In this document: piece by piece, positions 53,399-61,337 of the stretch
How positions within the stretch are numbered: position 1 is the stretch's first letter
Layout: every line of letters starts with the position of its first letter
Origin: Millisia brevis NBRC 105863
Lineage (GTDB): Bacteria; Actinomycetota; Actinomycetes; Mycobacteriales; Mycobacteriaceae
DNA length: 64,000 nt
Direction of reading: 5' to 3'
Assembly (NCBI RefSeq): GCF_001552615.1
Contig: NZ_BCRN01000005.1
Span: 298,131-362,130, forward strand
The notes under the pieces: model-generated
The model's input: only the letters and a program-made list of their open reading frames with translations
Told to the model about the DNA's origin: nothing
Databases searched by the model: none
Position numbers and translations under genes: made by a program

Positions 53399-54279
53399 TG
53401 GCGCACCTGCCGATCGAGCGCGTCACCCATGAAGGCGAAGGCTCCCGCCGCGAGCGCGATCATCGCGCCGGGGAAGACGGTCAGCCACCAGGCCTGGTCG
53501 AGGTAGAGCCGTCCGTCCTGAATCATCAGTCCCCATTCCGGTGTCGGCGCCGCGATGCCCAGGCCCAGGAACGACAGGCTCGACAGCGCGACGATGCCGA
53601 AGGCGATATCGGCGGCGCAGTAGACGATCGCCTGCGGGACCGCATTGGGAAGCAGGTGGCGGGCCAGCACGCGTACCCGCCCGACCCCGGTGAGCCGGGC
53701 GGCGTGCACGAAGTCGAGTTCGCGCAGCACCAGGACCTGGGTGCGCACGATGCGGGCGTAGCTGACCCACACCACCAGTAGCGAGGCGACGATGAACGCC
53801 CCGGCGCCCGGCCCGAGCAGGAAGCCGACCACCAGCAGCAGCACGTAGATCGGCAGCGCCTGCATCACATCGGCCGCCCGCAGGATCAGCGCGTCCACCC
53901 AGGGCGGGGCCATGCCGGCGATCAGGCCGAGGGTGATCCCGAGCAGCGCCGACAGGGCGGTGGCCGTCGCCGCGATCGCCAGGTCGACGCGGGCGGCGTA
54001 GAGGCATCTGAGGAAGACGTCGCGGCCGAGGGCGTCGGTGCCGAAGGGGTGGCTCGGCGACGGGGGCAGCAGGGCTCGGCTCAGGTCCTGGTCGGTGGGG
54101 CTGAAGCCGGCGAGAGCCGGGACGACGAACGAGGCGACCAGCAGCGCGACCAGCAGACCCGCGGTGACCACCACGGTGACGTGGCCGGTACGACGCCTGT
54201 GCCACCACCGTCGGGGCGAGTCGGTCGGCGGCACGTCGATAACCGGGTCGGGGCGGCTCAGGACGGGGACCATCGACAT
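53395..54279 (-). CDS. Dipeptide-type ABC transporter permease (DppC-like)
   Basis: A 294-residue permease with an N-terminal helix followed by the HPFGTDALGRDVFLR motif characteristic of DppC/OppC, five further helices and the EAA-like loop AARLTGVGRVRVLARHLLPN. ATG 54279 is chosen; ATG 54273 is possible. It starts 5 bases after the first permease stop and forms the channel with it. Confidence 0.9.
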   Translation of the reverse strand: MSMVPVLSRPDPVIDVPPTDSPRRWWHRRRTGHVTVVVTAGLLVALLVASFVVPALAGFSPTDQDLSRALLPPSPSHPFGTDALGRDVFLRCLYAARVDLAIAATATALSALLGITLGLIAGMAPPWVDALILRAADVMQALPIYVLLLVVGFLLGPGAGAFIVASLLVVWVSYARIVRTQVLVLRELDFVHAARLTGVGRVRVLARHLLPNAVPQAIVYCAADIAFGIVALSSLSFLGLGIAAPTPEWGLMIQDGRLYLDQAWWLTVFPGAMIALAAGAFAFMGDALDRQVRQ

Positions 54280-54284
54280 GGCGA

Positions 54285-55226
54285 TCAGCTCACCTTCACG
54301 CGGGGGTCGAGCAGCGCGACCACGACGTCGGCGGCGAAGTAGATGACGAGGACACCGATGCCGAGCAGCAGCGTGGTGCCCTGCATGAGATTGACGTCGC
54401 GGGACAGGGCCGCCGACGCGAGCAGGGTGCCGAGGCCGGGCAGGTTGAACGTGGCCTCGACGACGACCGAGGCGCCCAGCATCGCGGCGACGACGATCGC
54501 GAAGACCGGAACGCTCGGGACGAAGGCGTTGCGCAGCACGTAGGTGCGCCAGAACCGCACCCGGGATACGCCCATCACCCGGGCGGCGGCCACGTAGTCG
54601 GTGTCGAGGACACCGAGGACCGACGAGCGCAGCGAGCGCAAGGCCGGCGGTCCGAAGGCGAGCGCGAGGCTGACCGACGGCAGGACCAGCGCCCGCACCC
54701 GCTCGGCCGGATCGGCGGGCCACCCACCCACGGGAAACCACCCGGTCGGCAGCGCGACGAAGGTGATCAGGACCAAACCGACCCAGAAACTCGGCAACGC
54801 CATGCCACCGATGGCGAACGTGCGGATCGCGCGGTCGACGATCCCCGACGGTCGCTGGACCGACCAGATCGTCAGGGCGATCGCCAGGACGAACACCAAC
54901 AGCGAGGCGCAGACCACCAGCGCCAGCGTCGGCCAGACCCCGTTGGTGACCTGATCGGCGACGCGGGCGGTGCCCGAGGAATTCATCCCCAGGTCGCCCC
55001 GAGCGAGGCGCTGGAGATAGCGCACGTACTGCACGACGACCGACTGATCGAGTCCCATCGATTCGCGAACCGCGGCGATCGTCTCATCGGTCGCCCGCGG
55101 CCCGGCGACGGCCCGCGCCGGGTCACCGGGAGCCGAACGAAGCAGCAGGAACGCCAGCGCGGTCAGCGCCACCAGGGCGACCACGGCCTGCAGGAGACGA
55201 TTGACCGCCCACGAGGCGAATCTCAT
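54285..55226 (-). CDS. Dipeptide-type ABC transporter permease (DppB-like)
   Basis: A 313-residue permease with the N-terminal helix and RSAPGDPARAVAGP segment of DppB/OppB, six helices, and the EAA-loop AARVMGVSRVRFWRTYVLRN. It is the first gene of the operon, with a leader of roughly 150 bases after the promoter blocks at 55381-55437. Confidence 0.9.
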   Translation of the reverse strand: MRFASWAVNRLLQAVVALVALTALAFLLLRSAPGDPARAVAGPRATDETIAAVRESMGLDQSVVVQYVRYLQRLARGDLGMNSSGTARVADQVTNGVWPTLALVVCASLLVFVLAIALTIWSVQRPSGIVDRAIRTFAIGGMALPSFWVGLVLITFVALPTGWFPVGGWPADPAERVRALVLPSVSLALAFGPPALRSLRSSVLGVLDTDYVAAARVMGVSRVRFWRTYVLRNAFVPSVPVFAIVVAAMLGASVVVEATFNLPGLGTLLASAALSRDVNLMQGTTLLLGIGVLVIYFAADVVVALLDPRVKVS

Positions 55227-55380
55227 CGCCGCTCGCTCACACGTCCGACGCCGGCGCCACCGTGCGGACCGGCGATCGGCCCGACTTCAGTTCCACACAT
55301 GCGCTCATCTCGTTTCCCGCTCGACAAACGGACCGCCTCCGCGGATCGAACGCTCGGATCCGGCTCAGGGACCGACCATC

Positions 55381-55437
55381 ACGCTAGGAGCCGAATGGCG
55401 CCGGACCGTTACACGACGATTGAACTCTGTTTGCGCC
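55381..55437 (-). promoter_or_regulatory. Promoter region of the dipeptide-type ABC operon
   Basis: Read on the minus strand: GGCGCAAAC (55429-55437), 16 bases, GTAACG (55407-55412), 17 bases, TCCTAGCGT (55381-55389) with a TANNNT-type -10. These blocks match those before the GntR operon, including the spacing, so one factor probably controls both. The remainder of the 55227-55493 intergenic region holds no gene. Confidence 0.6.
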
Positions 55438-55493
55438 AGGATCGCGGCCTGCGCCCGCGGAGCTGACCAGCACGAATACCGGTTCGCTGCGCA

Positions 55494-56954
55494 TTAGCGC
55501 CGTTTCGGTGCCGCCCCGCTTGGGCCGTCCGGGCGCCGATCCCGGGCGCCGAGGTAACGCAGCGAGCCGGCCGGGGCGTAGGCCCAGCGGGGCAGGTGGG
55601 TAGCCGCGTAGACCAGTTCGCGGCACTCCTGTTCGACCATGAACGGCTCGAGCAACCGGTCGTCGAGCAGGCTCCGGGCGCCGAGGCGGATCAGTTCGGC
55701 GCGGTAGCCGACGGCGAGCCGATCGCGGGCGGCGACGATCCAGCCGGGGACGGCGGCGGTATGCCGGTGAGCGGTCCGCTTGTCGGCCACCCAGCCGACG
55801 TGGCCGATGCTGCACAGCAGTTGGGCCAGATCGCGCGCGGCGGGTTGGGGGCGGCCGGGCGGGTCGACGCCGGGGGTCGGATTGCCCTCGAAGTCGATCA
55901 CCGTCAACTCCTCGCCCGCCCGCAGGATCTGCCCGACGTGCAGGTCGCCGTGGATCGGTTGGACGACGGTCGCGTCGGTCGGCAGCCGCTCGAGGGCGGC
56001 GGACATCCGCGGCGCGAGGTCGTGCAACCAGGGCTGGTCGGTCAGCCCGACGGCGCGGTCGAGGGTGTCGGCCGCGCGGCGTCGGCTGCGGTGCAGTTCC
56101 TCAGGTCCGACCGTGCGCACCGGATCCGGAATCACCGCGGAACGTCGTGCGGCCGCGGCGTGCAGGCCGGCGGCGAGGGTGCCGATCGCCGCGGGCCAGG
56201 TCCCCGGCGTCGACGGGTCGGCGCCCAGTTCGTCGGCGGCTTCCTCGACGCACCACTCCCAGCCGTCGGCGGCGCCCGGCAGAAAGGCGACGGCGTCGGC
56301 AAGCAACACGCCGGCGCCGTCCGGATGGCCCGGCGGGTGCCAGAGCAGGACGCCGTGACGTGCGGGAATGCCGCCGAAGCCGACCGTCTCGAGGTGTGCG
56401 GGCAGGAGCAGCGCGGGTTGGTCACCGGTGCGCGGCCGCAACGTCCATTTCAGGATCGACGATCCTACGACGATCGACTCGTTGGTCTGGTCGGTGTCGA
56501 TCGGCCGCTCGGCAGTGTCCCGGCCGGTGAACGGGGGAGGGTCGGCGGCAGCGGGAAGCGGGTCGGCAGCAGGAAGCGGATCGGCGGCAGGAGGCGGATC
56601 GGCGGCGGGGAGCGTGTGGCCGGCGCGGATCTCGAAGCGGCCGCTCCGGTGGGTCCGATCCGGTCGGGTCACCGCTGCCCGCATCGTGTCCATCAGCCGG
56701 GCGGCGATCCCCTCGCCGGCCACCGCCCGGACCGGGGAGCCGTCCGGATGGATACGCAGCGGAACCACCAGCAGCCCGTCGGGGCCCTCGGCGACGGCCA
56801 CCACCGCCCCGGCCCCGAGGTCGAGCGCGGCGATCGGGCGGGTATGCCGCAGGTCGATCGGCGCATACCCCGCACGGACCGGCGCCGGCTGCGGCGGCCA
56901 GCGTCCGGCGATATCGCGCAGGAGCGAGTCCGCGTCGTCGGCCTCGCGGCTCAC
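55494..56954 (-). CDS. Maltokinase-like phosphotransferase
   Basis: A 486-residue kinase of the aminoglycoside-phosphotransferase/maltokinase type. An N-terminal cap-like domain (about 1-110) is followed by the kinase core, with the catalytic loop VVQPIHGDLHVGQILRA (about 335) and metal-binding TVIDFEGNP (about 355). A linker carries a tandem repeat of the type AADPLP (about residues 117-140). Maltokinase makes maltose-1-phosphate for glucan synthesis, but treS or glgE are not present here, so the sugar acceptor is uncertain. GTG 56954 lies 10 bases after the glycosyltransferase stop. Confidence 0.78.
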   Translation of the reverse strand: MSREADDADSLLRDIAGRWPPQPAPVRAGYAPIDLRHTRPIAALDLGAGAVVAVAEGPDGLLVVPLRIHPDGSPVRAVAGEGIAARLMDTMRAAVTRPDRTHRSGRFEIRAGHTLPAADPPPAADPLPAADPLPAAADPPPFTGRDTAERPIDTDQTNESIVVGSSILKWTLRPRTGDQPALLLPAHLETVGFGGIPARHGVLLWHPPGHPDGAGVLLADAVAFLPGAADGWEWCVEEAADELGADPSTPGTWPAAIGTLAAGLHAAAARRSAVIPDPVRTVGPEELHRSRRRAADTLDRAVGLTDQPWLHDLAPRMSAALERLPTDATVVQPIHGDLHVGQILRAGEELTVIDFEGNPTPGVDPPGRPQPAARDLAQLLCSIGHVGWVADKRTAHRHTAAVPGWIVAARDRLAVGYRAELIRLGARSLLDDRLLEPFMVEQECRELVYAATHLPRWAYAPAGSLRYLGARDRRPDGPSGAAPKRR

Positions 56955-56964
56955 CCCGCGCGGC

Positions 56965-58281
56965 TCACGGCCGGTCGGGTGGATGGGCGGCGATCTGCTC
57001 GATCAGGTCCGCCGCCCGGGTCAGCCCGTCGGCGGCCCGCACCCGCACCCCGGCCGCGGCCACCCGATCGCGCAGTGCGGTATCGGCGAGCAGGCGATCG
57101 ACGGTGCCGGTCAGCTCCTCGTCGGTGAAGCCGTAGGTGCTCAGCCGCACCCCGAAGCCGCGTTCGTGCACCCGCTGGGCGTTGTCGTACTGATCCCAGA
57201 ACAGCGGCAGCACCACCATCGGCTTGCCGAAGTGCACCGCCTCGGTGGTGGTGTTGTTGCCGCCGTGGGTGATCACCAGGTCCACCAGCGGCAGGATCGA
57301 GGTCTGCGGGACGAATTCGGCGCCCCACATATTGTCGGCGAGGGTCAGTTCGGCGTGACAGGGCCCCATCGACACGACGTAGCGGTGCGGGGTGGGCGCC
57401 AGCACCGCGATCAACCGGCGCATCAGGTCGACGTCGGCGCTGCCCAGCGAGCCGAGCGAGAGGTAGATCAGCGCCGCGTCGTCCGGCCGATCGGTCAACC
57501 ACGCCGGCAGGTCGGCGGCGGGGTCGGTGCGCCGCACGCTCGAGTCGAGCCGATGCCAGGTCGCGTCCAGCTCCCGCGCCGGCGGGTAGTCGAGCTCCTC
57601 GGGATAGACGTAGAGGTTCAGGTCCGGCGAGGTGTGCACGAAGTCGAGGTCGGGCAGCGGCGCGACACCCTGCTCACGGGCCCAGGCGTCGAACTCCGTC
57701 CACATCGGCCGCAGCACCCGGTCGTATTCCGCCTGGTAGGCGGCCCATTCGCCGGTATCGTCCTGCGCATACCCGGAGAACGGCGGGGCGATCGCCGGGC
57801 CGCGCACCTCGAGCGGATTGCAGGACACCACCCGCACGTACGGCACGCCGGCGGTCTGCAGCGCCGGGAAGGTCACCACGTTGTCCTCGACGATCACGTC
57901 GGGCTCGATGTCGGCGAGGCTGCGGCGCAGGGCCGGTTCGCAGTAGACCGCGCCGTCGATCAACGCCTGGAAGGTCGGCTTGATGAAGCTGTCGATCTGT
58001 TCGATGGTCGGGGTGCGGAAGACCGGGGCGGTCTCGCGGATGTAGTCCTTCCAGAACTGCCCCGCGTCGGCGTCGTCGTCCTCGGGGGCCGGTGGCGCCA
58101 GATCGACGAGCGCCTCCTCGAAGCCGAGCGGCGCAAGTTTGCCCCTCCAGGAGGACTCGGCGGCCATCACGACGCGGTGGCCGCGTCGCAGCAGGATGTC
58201 GCCGATCCCGACGCAGTTGTTGGTCGGCCCGTAGGCGGACTCGGGCAGGAAGACGACGGTCAGGGTGCGCTCGGTGGTCAT
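56965..58281 (-). CDS. MGT-type UDP-glycosyltransferase (GT1)
   Basis: A 438-residue GT-B enzyme. The N-terminal acceptor domain opens with VVFLPESAYGPTNNCVGIG, and the C-terminal donor site is LVITHGGNNTTTEAVHFGKP followed by LPLFWDQYDNAQRV, typical of macrolide-type (MGT) and sterol/natural-product glycosyltransferases. The ATG overlaps the Gfo/Idh gene stop. It probably attaches a hexose to a small hydrophobic molecule. The neighbouring oxidoreductase and kinase may prepare or modify the sugar. Confidence 0.88.
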   Translation of the reverse strand: MTTERTLTVVFLPESAYGPTNNCVGIGDILLRRGHRVVMAAESSWRGKLAPLGFEEALVDLAPPAPEDDDADAGQFWKDYIRETAPVFRTPTIEQIDSFIKPTFQALIDGAVYCEPALRRSLADIEPDVIVEDNVVTFPALQTAGVPYVRVVSCNPLEVRGPAIAPPFSGYAQDDTGEWAAYQAEYDRVLRPMWTEFDAWAREQGVAPLPDLDFVHTSPDLNLYVYPEELDYPPARELDATWHRLDSSVRRTDPAADLPAWLTDRPDDAALIYLSLGSLGSADVDLMRRLIAVLAPTPHRYVVSMGPCHAELTLADNMWGAEFVPQTSILPLVDLVITHGGNNTTTEAVHFGKPMVVLPLFWDQYDNAQRVHERGFGVRLSTYGFTDEELTGTVDRLLADTALRDRVAAAGVRVRAADGLTRAADLIEQIAAHPPDRP

Positions 58282-59318
58282 TCGAACGGCTCGTCGCCGA
58301 GGGCCACACCGAGCTGGTCGGCGGCGGACTGCAGAACCGATTGCACGGCAAGGGTGTCCGAGGTCGGCATGATCGACGACTCGGTCGCTCCGGCGGCGAG
58401 GCAGGCGTTGACCTCCTCGAACTCGTAGCTGTAGCCGACTCCGGCGGTGTGGTACGACTCGATGATCGGTTCGCGGTTGTACCGGTAGAGGTGCAACTCC
58501 TTCGGGTGGTGGAACCGCGGCGGCAGATCGATCCACCCGTCGGTGCCGTAGATCCGCGCGTCCCCGGGGGTCGGCGCCCGGAACGAGGTCACCAGGTTCG
58601 CGGTGCGCCCCTCCCCGAAGTCGACCAGCAGACCCGCCTCCGCGTCGACGCCGGTGGGCAGCAACGATCCGCGGGCGACCACGTCCACCGGCTCACCGAG
58701 CACCATCTGTGCGAACGACACCACGTAGACGCCCAGGTCCAGCAGGGTGCCGCCGCCGAGGGCCAGGTTGAAGAGCCGATCGTTCGGGTCGAAATCGCGA
58801 CGCACGCCGAGGTCGGCGCTCACCGCGCGGACCTCGCCGATCGCGCCGTCGGCGATCAGTTCCCGCGCGCGCACCACCGCCGGCTGGAACCGGGTCCACA
58901 TCGCCTCCATGACGAAGACGCCGGCCGAGCGGGCCGCCTCGACCACCGCCACCGCACCGGGGTACGTCGCGGTGAACGCCTTCTCCACCAGGGCGGCCTT
59001 ACCGGCGCGCACCGTCGCGATCGCGTTGGCCGCGTGCTGGGCGTGCGGGGTCGCGATGTACACCGCGTCGACCTCCGGATCGGCCAACAGATCGGCATAC
59101 GATCCGTGGACGCGGATCGGATCGTCGGTCACCGAACGGGGTCCACCGCCGGAGAATGTCTTGGAAAAGCCTTCGGCCCGATCGCGGCTGCGCGACCCCA
59201 CCGCCACCAGACGGCCACCGTGAACGTGCACGAAGTCGGCCGCGACGTTTTCCGCTATCCGGCCCGGACCAAGAATTCCCCAGCGAATCGGTGCTTCTTC
59301 GGCGGAAGTTTGCGTCAT
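58278..59318 (-). CDS. Gfo/Idh/MocA-family oxidoreductase
   Basis: A 346-residue NAD(P)-dependent sugar oxidoreductase: Rossmann motif WGILGPGRIAENVA near the start, ATPHAQHAANA, and the catalytic-region motif VEKAF where most members have EKP. The C-terminal beta-sheet domain includes GGGTLLDLGVYVV. ATG 59318 is preferred over GTG 59324. It leads the operon oxidoreductase-glycosyltransferase-kinase, divergent from the acyl-CoA synthetase gene with 107 bases between. Likely acts on a sugar, sugar nucleotide or dihydrodiol. Confidence 0.87.
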   Translation of the reverse strand: MTQTSAEEAPIRWGILGPGRIAENVAADFVHVHGGRLVAVGSRSRDRAEGFSKTFSGGGPRSVTDDPIRVHGSYADLLADPEVDAVYIATPHAQHAANAIATVRAGKAALVEKAFTATYPGAVAVVEAARSAGVFVMEAMWTRFQPAVVRARELIADGAIGEVRAVSADLGVRRDFDPNDRLFNLALGGGTLLDLGVYVVSFAQMVLGEPVDVVARGSLLPTGVDAEAGLLVDFGEGRTANLVTSFRAPTPGDARIYGTDGWIDLPPRFHHPKELHLYRYNREPIIESYHTAGVGYSYEFEEVNACLAAGATESSIMPTSDTLAVQSVLQSAADQLGVALGDEPFE

Positions 59319-59425
59319 GATCACTATCGTATGGCGCTCGAACGGTCCCCACCGCCCGTGCGAAATCGATCGACCGGTCGGTGGATGTTCGGCGTCCGAC
59401 GCGAAACGGCGACGAGGGAGTGCGC

Positions 59426-60967
59426 ATGTATCCGGGGATCTGGGCGGCCGAGAATCCGAACAAGCCGGCGGTGATCATGGCGGGCTCCGGCGGCGCCCTG
59501 TCCTACCGCCATCTGGAGGACAACAGCATTCGCGTCGCCCGACTGCTGCACGACGCGGGGCTGCGCCCGGGTGACGTGATCGCCCTGCTGTCGGACAACC
59601 GTCCGGAAACCTACGTGATCTATTGGGCCGCGCTGCGTTCCGGCCTGTACCTGACCGCGATCAACCACAATCTCGCCCCGATCGAGGTGCAGTACATCAT
59701 CGAGGACTGCGGGGCGAAGGCCCTGTTCGTCTCGGACACCAAGCGCGGAACCGCCGCCCAACTCGAGGTCGACGTGCCGCTACGGTTCGTCATCGGCGCG
59801 GGGCTGGCCGGCTACCGGTTCTTCGAGGAGGCGATCGAGTCGATCCCCGCCGAGCCGCTCGACGAGCAGCCGCACGGGGACGACTTCCTGTACTCCTCGG
59901 GCACCACCGGTCGCCCCAAGGGCATCAAACGGCCGCTGCCGGAGCTGACGCTCGGCGAGCCCGGGTACGCCTACCCGAGCCTCTTCGGGCCGCTCTACGG
60001 CTTCGGCACCGACACGGTCTACCTGTCGCCGGCGCCGGTATATCACGCGGCGCCACTGCGTTTCGGCGGCGTCGTGCACGCGACGGGCGGCACGCTGGTG
60101 CTGATGGAGCGGTTCGACCCGGAGGACTTCCTCGCCGCGATCGAGACCTACCGCGTTACCCATACCCAGGTGGTGCCGACGATGTTCGTGCGGCTACTCA
60201 AGCTGCCCGAGGAGGTGCGTACGCGGTACGACCTGTCGTCGCTGCGCACGGTGATCCACGCGGCGGCGCCGTGTCCGGTCGAGGTCAAGCAGCGCATGAT
60301 CGACTGGTGGGGGCCGATCATCCACGAGTACTACGCCTCGACGGAGGCCAACGGGGTGACGATCATCGACAGCGAAACCTGGTTGCGCAAACCGGGTTCC
60401 GTCGGCACGCAGCTCCTGGGGATCCCGCATATCTGCGGTCCGGACGGCACGGTCCTGCCCGCCGGCGAGGTGGGGACGATCTACTTCGAACGTGACACCC
60501 CGTCGTTCGAATATCACAACGCACCCGAGAAGACCAGCGAGACAAGGCATCCCGAACATATCGGCTGGACGACCGTCGGCGATCTCGGCTTTCTCGACGA
60601 CGACGGCTTCCTGTACCTGACCGACCGCAAGGCCTTCATGATCATCTCCGGTGGGGTGAACATCTACCCGCAGGAGGTCGAAGACCTGTACACCCTGCAC
60701 CCGTCGGTCGCCGACGTCGCGGTGATCGGCGTCCCCGACGAGGACATGGGGGAGCGGGTCGTCGCCTTCGTCCACCCGGCCGACGATGCCGAGGCCGGGC
60801 CCGAACTCGCCGAGGCCCTGATCGACTTCGCCCGCGACCGCATCGCACACTTCAAGGTGCCGCGGGAGATCCACTTCGACGCCGATCTACCCCGCACCCC
60901 CACCGGCAAGATGGTCAAGGGCGCGCTGTGCGAGAGGTACGCCGACATGGCGCACCTGTCGAACTGA
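59426..60967 (+). CDS. Acyl-CoA synthetase (FadD-type AMP-binding)
   Basis: A 513-residue ligase with the P-loop YSSGTTGRPKGIKR (about 170), YASTEANG, TVGDLGFLDDDGFLYLTDR, GGVNIYPQEVE and the catalytic Lys in PRTPTGKMVKG near residue 498. These are complete ANL motifs. ATG 59426 has GGGAG 6 bases upstream; a longer start at 59381 is less likely. It belongs to the FadD4-like group found in mycobacteria and gordoniae, which activates fatty or aromatic acids. It stands alone, followed by a repeat-containing region. Confidence 0.9.
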   Translation: MYPGIWAAENPNKPAVIMAGSGGALSYRHLEDNSIRVARLLHDAGLRPGDVIALLSDNRPETYVIYWAALRSGLYLTAINHNLAPIEVQYIIEDCGAKALFVSDTKRGTAAQLEVDVPLRFVIGAGLAGYRFFEEAIESIPAEPLDEQPHGDDFLYSSGTTGRPKGIKRPLPELTLGEPGYAYPSLFGPLYGFGTDTVYLSPAPVYHAAPLRFGGVVHATGGTLVLMERFDPEDFLAAIETYRVTHTQVVPTMFVRLLKLPEEVRTRYDLSSLRTVIHAAAPCPVEVKQRMIDWWGPIIHEYYASTEANGVTIIDSETWLRKPGSVGTQLLGIPHICGPDGTVLPAGEVGTIYFERDTPSFEYHNAPEKTSETRHPEHIGWTTVGDLGFLDDDGFLYLTDRKAFMIISGGVNIYPQEVEDLYTLHPSVADVAVIGVPDEDMGERVVAFVHPADDAEAGPELAEALIDFARDRIAHFKVPREIHFDADLPRTPTGKMVKGALCERYADMAHLSN

Positions 60968-61058
60968 TTCCCTGCCCGCCCGCGGCCCTCACGAGCCCGG
61001 CCCTCGCAACCCCCGGCCCTCGCTCCCAGCCCGCGCGGCCCCAGCCCCGATCCTCGAT

Positions 61059-61097
61059 AGTGACGGTTTCTGCGCTTGGACCGCAGAAACCGTCACT
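61059..61097. repeat. Palindromic repeat, copy 1 (perfect stem)
   Basis: AGTGACGGTTTCTGCG (61059-61074) and CGCAGAAACCGTCACT (61082-61097) form a perfect 16-bp stem with loop CTTGGAC. It is followed by CTCGCGGGGCTTG and GGCCCGGCG, which are repeated after copy 2. It may act as a terminator between the convergent genes, or be a dispersed REP-like element. Confidence 0.8.
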
Positions 61098-61171
61098 CTC
61101 GCGGGGCTTGAGGCCCGGCGAACCTCGCCCCCGGCCCCTGGCTCGCGCGGCCCCGTCCCCCGGCTCGCCAA

Positions 61172-61210
61172 AGTGACAGTTTCTGGGCTTGGACCGCAGA
61201 AACCTTCACT
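61172..61210. repeat. Palindromic repeat, copy 2 (degenerate stem)
   Basis: AGTGACAGTTTCTGGG (61172-61187) and CGCAGAAACCTTCACT (61195-61210) share loop CTTGGAC with copy 1, but three stem positions mismatch (13 of 16 pair). It is 113 bases from copy 1, and flanking sequence is also similar, so the pair arose by local duplication or repeated insertion. Confidence 0.8.
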
Positions 61211-61337
61211 CTCGCGGGGGTTGGGGCCCGGCGGAGCGAGGCCGGTGCGGAGCGGGTTGAGGCCGAGCGGGCGGAGGCGGAGCAGGTTGCGGCCGGGCAG
61301 GCTGGGCCGAGCGGGTAGGCGGCGGGAGGTCGAGAGG

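Larger units (their letters stand above)
60968..61337. other. GC-rich intergenic region with duplicated palindromic elements
   Basis: A 370-base region with no supported gene. It starts with CCCGGCCCTCGC-type near repeats, contains two copies of a palindromic element (61059-61097 and 61172-61210) within a degenerate unit of about 113 bases, and ends with a GGCGGAG/GAGCGGG-rich low-complexity stretch next to the GH63 stop. Open frames through it are by-products of the composition. Confidence 0.7.

Noticed and set aside
55494..56954. Part of a treS-pep2-glgE alpha-glucan operon
   Set aside because: The protein is maltokinase-like, but no treS, glgE or glgB gene is present in the window.
60928..61320. 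Short open frames through the repeat region on both strands
   Set aside because: They encode low-complexity Pro/Arg/Gly text created by GC-rich repeats, with no ribosome site or family similarity.
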